Shown here piece by piece: positions 57,201 through 64,000 of a DNA stretch of 64,000 nt. Source of the DNA: Caecitellus pseudoparvulus (taxonomy: Eukaryota; Bigyra: Bicosoecida). Position numbers and translations under genes: made by a program. The DNA lies in assembly GCA_965644315.1 (NCBI GenBank), contig CBFFRQ010000030.1:124001-188000 (forward strand). The letters run 5' to 3'. How positions within the stretch are numbered: the first letter of the stretch is position 1; the number at the start of each line of letters is the position of its first letter. The notes below the pieces were generated by a model. The model was not told where the DNA came from, searched no databases, and saw only the letters and a list, made by a program, of their open reading frames with translations.

Positions 57201-60200
57201 GGGAGTCGGCAGCAGCGCCGGCGCTTTCGACACCACGGCCTGTACGGCGCCGGCGCCCGCAGCATCATGACAGAGGGGGGCGACGTCCTGGGCTGTGGGC
57301 AGGAGGAGGGCGACGGCGAGTTGCAGGGCGTGCTGAGCATGGGCCCGGGGCTGGCCACAGAGGGCAGCATGATGTACACGGAGGTCAGCGACGACGAGGA
57401 GGGCGGCGGGGTGGGGACCCTGGACATGTGGGTGGGGCGGCCCCTCTCCCCGGACTCCGTCTTTGGCGGGCTGGACGTAGAGCCCGACGAGGCGGAGGGT
57501 GGTGCGGGGGAGTGGGATGCGGCCCTGCCTTCCGGCGCTGCTGGACTGGCTGCACGGCGGGCCACCATGATGCGCAGCCACCGTGCCTCCTCTGCCTCCC
57601 AGTTGGGGGATCTGCCGGTGGAGCTGCCAGCAGCGCCAGTGCGACCCAGCGCCGCCCCGGCAGAGCAGCCGCCACCGGGTGTGGGCTCGGCAGCAGCCCC
57701 AGACACACCCACTCCCAGCCACGACCCGGAAGCCGTCCTGCGCTCCGCCCTCGCTCACGCCGCCGTCACCGTGCCCCGCATGGCGGCCGTCTTTGGCCTG
57801 CCGCAGTACCCTGGCGCCGCGCCACACCCCCACGCACTGGCCGCCTCTGGCATGGGCATCGACCCACGCACCTTCCCTGGGCGAGACGGCTCCGGCGCCC
57901 TGCCCAGCTTCATGGCCGCGCTGCCACCCTCCCTGGGCGAGGCACACAAGGCAGCCTGGTCGCCTCTGAACCGCCTGCTGCCTGGGGCCCTGGCGGCTGT
58001 GGACCGCCACGTCCTCTCAGGCGGCAGCTCGGATGGGTCCAGGGCCCACCAAGCGTCGGCGGGCATCATCCCGCCCTCCCAGGGCGGCATTCGGGGTGTG
58101 CGCGCAGCCACTGTCCTGCGCAGTCTCGTGGGCCACGCCGCCGCGGTGCTGGCTCGGTGGGCGGGCAGCTCCGCCTGCGTCGGCAGCGTCGGCGTCGGCA
58201 CCGCTGCGTCGGGGGGGCAGGGCGGCCTGCCGGGGGGCCCCCTGGCCTTGCTGCAGGCCGTGAATGATTCACACGAGGGGGGCAGCTCGGGGCAGACAAA
58301 GGCCGGCGCCCAGCGCAGCCCTGCCGAGAGTGCGGGGGCCGCCCGCACAGTGCTGCTGCAACAGGGCGAAGCCCCCGCCCTGACACACTCAGCGTATGGA
58401 GCGGTGGTGTCCAGCCGCCTGGGGCTGGCCTCTGCCGCGGCTCTGTATGGGGGGGGGGACGTCGCCCGGTACGTCGCGTCGCCGTCGGACGTGGAGGTGT
58501 ACGAAGTGCTGGCCACTGCGGCGCAGAGTGAGGTGCGGGGCGCCCGGGGCACGGCGGAGGCACGCATGGCGGCGGCGTTTGGGCACGAGGAGGCGGGCCA
58601 CGAGGAGGGCAGTGAGGACGAGGACGCGAACGAGTGGAGCATGTGGGGGCCCATTGAGGACGAAGGCGAGGAGGAGGGGCGGGAGGACGACGAGGGGTCC
58701 CTGACTGAGGGCGGCAGCATCGGCAGCCCCGTGGGCCCCCGCCCGGGACTGCCGCCCATGTCCCTGGGCCCTGCCCTGGAGGAGGGGGGGGAGGGGCCCG
58801 GCACCCCCCCTCGCGCCACGCCTGCCTTCCCCGACTCAGCGCCAGACTCAGCTCAGGCGGACGCAGCGGCCGCCACCATCAGCCCCTACGCCCTGCCAGC
58901 AGCGGCCATCGACCAGGGCGTCATTACGTTCCTGACGGAGCCAGTGCAGCTGCGCGTGGCGCTGCCAGAGCCGCGGCACGGCAACGTCCCTGCTGCCCCA
59001 CCCTCCTCCGCCGCCGCCACGTCTTCTCCTCAGCCGGATACCACCCCACCCCGCCGGGAACCCCTGGCCTTCAGTGACTCGGACAGTGGGGAGGAGGTGC
59101 CGGAGTCCGTGAACCTGGGCGCGTCGGGGGTGCCCCCTGGGTCGGGCGATGACAGCGCCAGCTGCGACCTGGCTGAGGAACGCATCATCACCACCACCCG
59201 CCTGGACCGCATGCGGAAGGGGCGGGGCGTGTTTGTGAACATGCAGAGCTCGTGCGGACCAGTGGGCCTGCACTTTCCCGTCGCCATCACCGCCTCCGCC
59301 ACTCACCTCCTGGCGCCCGAGCAGCTATACCCCGTGGACTACGACGTCGCCATGAACGGGCAGGGCAGGCTGGAGGCAGACCCCCACACGTGGACGACGG
59401 CTGTCTCAGCGGCCGTCTCTGCCCTGGCTGACCTGCACGACCCCTCCACCCGCTTCCACACGGTGTCCCTGGCTTCCCTCAGCATGGCCCTGGCCCGCGC
59501 CGTCGTGCCGCTGAACGAGGCAGGGGAGCCCGCCGTCCTGCCCGGCGTGCAGAGCTGGCGGTGTCTGCCGCCCAGCTCGGTGCAAGCTGCCGCTGGGCGC
59601 TTGCACCCCGTGGCACAGCCACTGTTGTCCCTGCCCCATGGCGGGGCGTGGTCCGGCACGGCGCCCGGCGGCATCGCGGGGGTGGACCTCACAGGGTACC
59701 GCCAGCGCATCAGCACCCGCCGGCTTCTGCAGGAGCTGACCCTGGCCAGTCGCGTGGCAGCTTCTGCTGCCTCTGCTGCCGCGGAGGACGGACAGGGCAA
59801 GGGGCGTGCGGCACACACGGCTGGGGAGGTGGAGGTGGAGGAGGCAGACTTCCCCCGCCACCTGCGCTCCGCGTACGAGGTGGCGCCAGCCAAGTGGACG
59901 CCGCCGCCCAAGGGCCAGCCCGGCCAGCCTGCGCCGCCACGCCCCAGCAACTTCCAGCACAAGTACCGCATCGTGCGGCGCAGCAGCGGGCGCCCTCACC
60001 CCAGAGCCGAGGAGTGTGGCAGCACGGCTGCTGCGCTGGCCACGGAGAACGCCGCGTTTTACGGGCCCACCACACGTGCTGCGCTGGCAGCCTTCGAGTC
60101 CCAGCGTGGTGACGCGGTGAAGGACGAGGTGGATCTGCGCCGGGCAGTGCGGCGGCACCGTCGAGTGGGCAGTGAGAACGGACTGGCCTTCGTGGGGGAG

Positions 60201-63200
60201 ACGGACCCCGGCGGCGCCGCGTACACGCTCAACGTCGCCCAGGTCGACGCCAACTGCTCCCCCAGCGAACTGCTGGTCTTTGACGGCGGCATGGTGGGCG
60301 TGTTCACGGGCGCCCTGCAGAGCACGCTGGCGCTGGGCGGCGCCGAGGCCGGCTCCATGCTGGCGCCCATCGCCACGGCGGGCAACGCGTCCTTTGTCCC
60401 CAGGCGCTTCCGGAACTTGGTGCTGGCCGTGCAGCGGTGCGCCGTGGTGGAGGGGCAGGGTGCCGCGGACCCCTGGGCGGGGGAACTGCACATGGGCCAG
60501 GCGGGGGGCAGCGCCCCCCCCTCCGCCCCCTTCTCCCCGCCCACCGTGCCAGAGGACGCGCCTCTGCATGAGGGCCTGCCCCCGCCGCGCGAGTCAGCAG
60601 GCAGCGTCGTGCTGCCACTGTCCCCACAGGAGTCCCTCAGCACCGTGATGGGGGAGGAGGATGTGCCGGGGGGGGGCGGCTTCCTGCGTGGGCGCATGGA
60701 CACCCTGACCTCCGTGGGGGGGGCCTCCGCCCCCGCGAGCCCCCCCTCCAAGGCCCGCGTCACAGTGCTGCCGGCGGCTGCTGAGCGCCTGGAAGCCCTG
60801 GGCATGGCGTCCCAGGCCAACGCCCTGGGTTTCCGCTTCACCGTCCCCCGCAGCATGCTGGCCATGACGCCGGTGCTGCTGGCCGCCTTCCCCGCCTCCA
60901 CGCCCGCCCCCATGCGCGACGTGGACCTACCCAGCCCCGCCACAGACCGCCGCGGCAGCAGCGCCGGCAGGGGTGGGCAGGAGACACCTCCGCTCTTCTC
61001 AGCTGCCCGGTACCAGGTGGCACCCCCCGCACACCCCACTCTGGTGGCCATGGCAGCTGCACGGGATGTGGTGGCGTCCGTGACGGGGGCGGGGTCCCGC
61101 CGCCGGTCGGGGGACGTCACCCTCATCCCCTTCCCCTCCCCTGTGCCAGACCACGCCATGGCCGCGCTGGCAGTGGGCGGGGACGGCTGGGCCGGTGCCG
61201 GGCGCACCCCCACTGCCATCATGGCACGCATCGCGGCAGCCTCCCGCTCACGCAGCGTGGCGGCGTGCCTGGGCCTGGCAGGGCCCAACGCCCACGTGCG
61301 TGAGCGGGGCGACCCGCCCTCCGCGGCAGCCTTGGCGGCTGGCGGCGGCTGGATGTACTGGGGTCCCGGCCACGGCTACGTGCTGGGTGAGGCCCACACA
61401 CGCAGCCGCCGCATGCCGCTGCAAGTGGTGCCTCGTGGCAGCGGCATCGCCCTGGAGGAGGGCCAGGGCGTGGAGGAGGACGCCGCCGCCCGTGTGAGTG
61501 ACCGCAGTGGCCGGCCCGTGCTGACGAAGTGGATGGCCCGGGGGCACTGGCGGCGCGAGCGGGCGGTGGCGGCACTGCTGGCACGGGCGGTGGCTGCCGT
61601 GGCAGCGACGGGCGTCATGGACACCGTGGACGGCCGCCTGTGGGACTGGGCCGCCATCGGGCACGTGCTGGACACGGTGGCCACCTCCCCCGAGGTGCTG
61701 TCCGTGCTGCTGGGGGCGCCGTTGCACACCCGCCAGGGGGGCGCCGCGGAGGGAGCGGGGTCGGGCTCCTGGGAGGCGTTCTCTGTGGACGACAAGACGC
61801 GCAGTGCGCTGGGGGACGGCAAGTTCATGCACCGCCTGTGTGGCTTCTTCACCCTGCACATGGACTGGCTGGGCGGCATGCTGGCGCGGCAGGAGGAGGA
61901 GGAGCGTGCCCGGACCGCCCACTCCTCCTCCCGGGCCAGCCGTGTGCGGGCCCAGACGGCGGCGGCCCTGGCCTCGGCACCCAAGGAGCGTGCCGCGGGC
62001 TCCTCAGGCCCCTCCAGCACAGTCGTGAGCCCGCTCGCTGACCCCTCTGCCAGCGAGGCCTGGGGGGAGACAGGCCACGGCACGGGCGGAGGCAGTGCTG
62101 CCGGGAAGGGCAAGGCATCTGGTGCCGCTGGCGGCAGTGGCGGTGGCTTCTTTGGCAGTGTCGCCTCGCGTGTCTTCGGCTCGTCGAGCGAGGGCAACCC
62201 CTTCGAAGCGGCGGGTAGTCTGGCCCTACGAGGGTTCCCAGACATGCCCTGGTCCCCCGCTGCCCTGCGCATGCTGCGTGTGGCGCGGCAGTGGCTGCTG
62301 CTGCTGCTCATGCACCCCAAGGGGCGGGAGCTGCTGCTGGAGCCAGCGGACCCCGCCGCCAAGCCCAAGGACTTCGCAAAGGAGCGGGCCAAGCACGGCT
62401 ACGCGCCGGGTGACGCGCGACGTTTCATCGCGCAGATCCTGCTGGCGCTGCGGTACGAGGTGGGCAACACTGCCAACGTGAGCCTGTTCAAGCCGCTGGT
62501 CATGCTGGACGACAGCCACTCCGATCCCAGCATCATGGCACCGCCCAAGGCCACCGTGAGCCGGGGCGCCAAGGGCATGCGGGAGTGGGAGGAGGAGGCC
62601 TGTGCCAAGTGCCCGTCACCCTTCGCCTGGTCGCGCTTCTCACTCGTCGCGGGGCGCGAGCTGCTGGCGCTGGTGGGCGTCCTGACCTCCTGCAAGCAGG
62701 GCATCGCCATCCTGCACGAGCTGGACAAGGCGGGCTTTGACGTGGAGGCGCAAGAGGTGGGCGGGGCAGGGGAGGGCGGCGGCCCAGTGCCCCCCCCTGC
62801 ACACCCCTCCCATGGCGAGGGCGTGGAGGAGGAGGCGGAGGAGGGCGCTCGCCCCACCTCTACCTCCCGCCCCCGCCCCAGCATGCACAGCACCGAGCTG
62901 GCCACCTATGAGAGCAAGGCCATGACGTCCTTCCGCCGCAAGACCATGCGGTCCAGCCATGCAGCCATGGACCTGACTGGCACCAGCGCTGCCACGGGGG
63001 GGTCGTCTGCCCCCGTCAGCAGTGCCGACAGCACACCTGCTCCATCCCCCGCCTCGACGCCACACCGGCCCTCAGCCGACGCACGCCGCATGTCCAGTGT
63101 CAGCGTCGCCAGCCGGGGCAAGGGGCGTGTGCGCAGCCTCAGCACGCTCATGGCGCCGGGAGCTGTGGTGCTGGGACCCGGCAGTCGCTCCACATCCACC

Positions 63201-64000
63201 CTCAGCATCGCGTCCGAGGGCCGCGAGGCGCGCTCCACCACTGGCTTCTTTTCCCACCTGTACCGGACCGGTGGTGGCAGTGGCGCGCCGACGCCGGGGC
63301 GGGACAACCTCGTCGCCCCCCGAGACGCCGACGCCATCGGGCGCATCTTGCTGCCCGCTGCCCGACACCGCTCCAAGGACTACCTGTCCCGCGCAGTGCT
63401 GTCGTACGTGGACTACGACAGGGCCGGCGCCGCCGGTCGTCTGCTCATCAGTACCTGGGCGGCATCCCGGGCCGCCTCCCCCTCGTTGCGCCTGTACGCG
63501 GTGGCCTACACCCGTGTCCTCCTGCGGCAGGGCTGCCCGGGCTGGTCCTCCTGGGCTGTGGACACGCTGGTCACAGCCATGCACCTGCGCCTGGACGCGC
63601 CACACCTCGCCGCCGCCGCGCTCAGCGTGCTGACCGAGGCTGCCGCGACGGCAGAGGTGTACCGCCGCGCCATCGTCGCCCGGCGGCCGCCAGTGCAGGA
63701 CTTCCCGCCCAGTGAGGTGTACCCGCTCCTTCTGCACCTCGTGTCTGAGCCGGAGGGCATGCTGCTGGCGGCGCAGTGCGGCATGCTGGGCAGCCTCATG
63801 CAGGCCTGGCTGGGCACGGAGCACGTGCGGTGGGCGGCTGAGGCGGAGGCTGCCCTGGCGTCAGGCCTCACCAGCGACGCTGCCTGGTGGGCACAGGCGG
63901 CCGAACCTGCCCGCCTGCCGCATGCCGCGGACCCCACCGCTGCGGGCTCTGCCCATGCAGCGCTGGCGGCCCAGGCAGCCCACGCCATGGCAGCGCATGC
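54257..64000 (+). CDS. RICTOR: Rictor / Pianissimo (AVO3) subunit of TORC2, 5' part, giant exon
   Basis: Rictor is the defining scaffold of TOR complex 2. Exon 1 is 54257-54355; a 70-nt GTGCGT intron follows; exon 2 starts at 54426 and stays open to the right edge, at least 9575 bases (about 3225 residues so far; human Rictor is 1708). The N-terminal Rictor domain shows RVLRYVLASPGLVIEFGRDR, VWERTQAVKLGKHLL, PRALIRSFVALAQ and DLLLWCLTAGYPSLLSLV. A middle-domain segment near 690-770 (LLTTHHDAMLGLASSALLTT) follows. A RasGEF_N_2-like segment lies near 3020-3090 (VLSYVDYDRAGAAGRLLIST, LRLYAVAYTRVLLRQG, WAVDTLVTAM). Between them are thousands of residues of Ala/Gly/Pro/acidic low-complexity insert. 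The C-terminal Rictor domains lie beyond the window. Confidence 0.85.

Overview
The window looks like nuclear DNA of a flagellated, photosynthetic stramenopile (ochrophyte alga). It is GC-rich (about two thirds G+C by eye). Genes are close together on both strands. Introns are mostly 64-105 nt, with donors that usually begin GTG (GTGCGT, GTGAGT) and AG acceptors. The taxonomic pointer is a bZIP-LOV gene (aureochrome, 51212-52609), a photoreceptor class known only from photosynthetic stramenopiles. BBS1, IFT140 and a CDKL-type kinase point to a cilium or flagellum. I cannot name the species; GC content and compactness recall pelagophytes, but that is a guess.

Layout. 1-1937 (-): 5' part of an sn-1 diacylglycerol lipase running off the left edge. 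2174-3562 (+): unknown multipass protein. 3636-6615 (-): CDKL-like kinase. 6859-8225 (+): methionyl-tRNA formyltransferase, whose stop codon overlaps that of BBS1 (8222-10422, -). 10860-13494 (+): CDC14 phosphatase. 13568-15795 (-, perhaps from 16439): inositol polyphosphate 5-phosphatase with C2 domain and CaaX end. 16454-17504 (-): PAQR receptor. 17975-21175 (-): unknown 1066-aa membrane protein. 21522-26349 (-): IFT140. 26546-28060 (-): UDP-glucose 4-epimerase. 28451-31348 (-): unknown 965-aa protein. 31590-34462 (-): PIG-B GPI mannosyltransferase. 34611-35570 (-): LRMDA-like LRR protein. 36160-38193 (+): BRAP-type RING/UBP-zinc-finger protein. 38253-40953 (-): TPX2. 41249-42450 (-): divergent pseudokinase. 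42765-45086 (-): secreted PLC-like protein. 45176-46659 (-): SSX2IP-like coiled-coil protein. 46836-47211: a 188-bp tandem duplication. 47460-48337 (-): unknown 239-aa protein. 48912-50801 (+): SET-domain-like protein. 51212-52609 (+): aureochrome. 52748-53719 (-): ribosomal protein eL19. 54257-64000 (+): Rictor, with one exon open for at least 9.5 kb to the right edge.

There are no operons; the genes are independent. A theme is visible: flagellar transport and signalling (CDKL, BBS1, IFT140, possibly the CaaX 5-phosphatase and the SSX2IP-like protein), mitosis (CDC14, TPX2) and lipid, GPI or TOR signalling (DAG lipase, 5-phosphatase, PAQR, PIG-B, Rictor). Several head-to-head pairs share short intergenic regions that probably act as two-way promoters: DAGL/2174, CDKL/FMT, BBS1/CDC14, LRR/BRAP and eL19/Rictor.

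All gene models come from reading the sequence by eye. Splice sites were chosen for GT-AG ends, phase and family alignment recalled from memory; no search or alignment was run.
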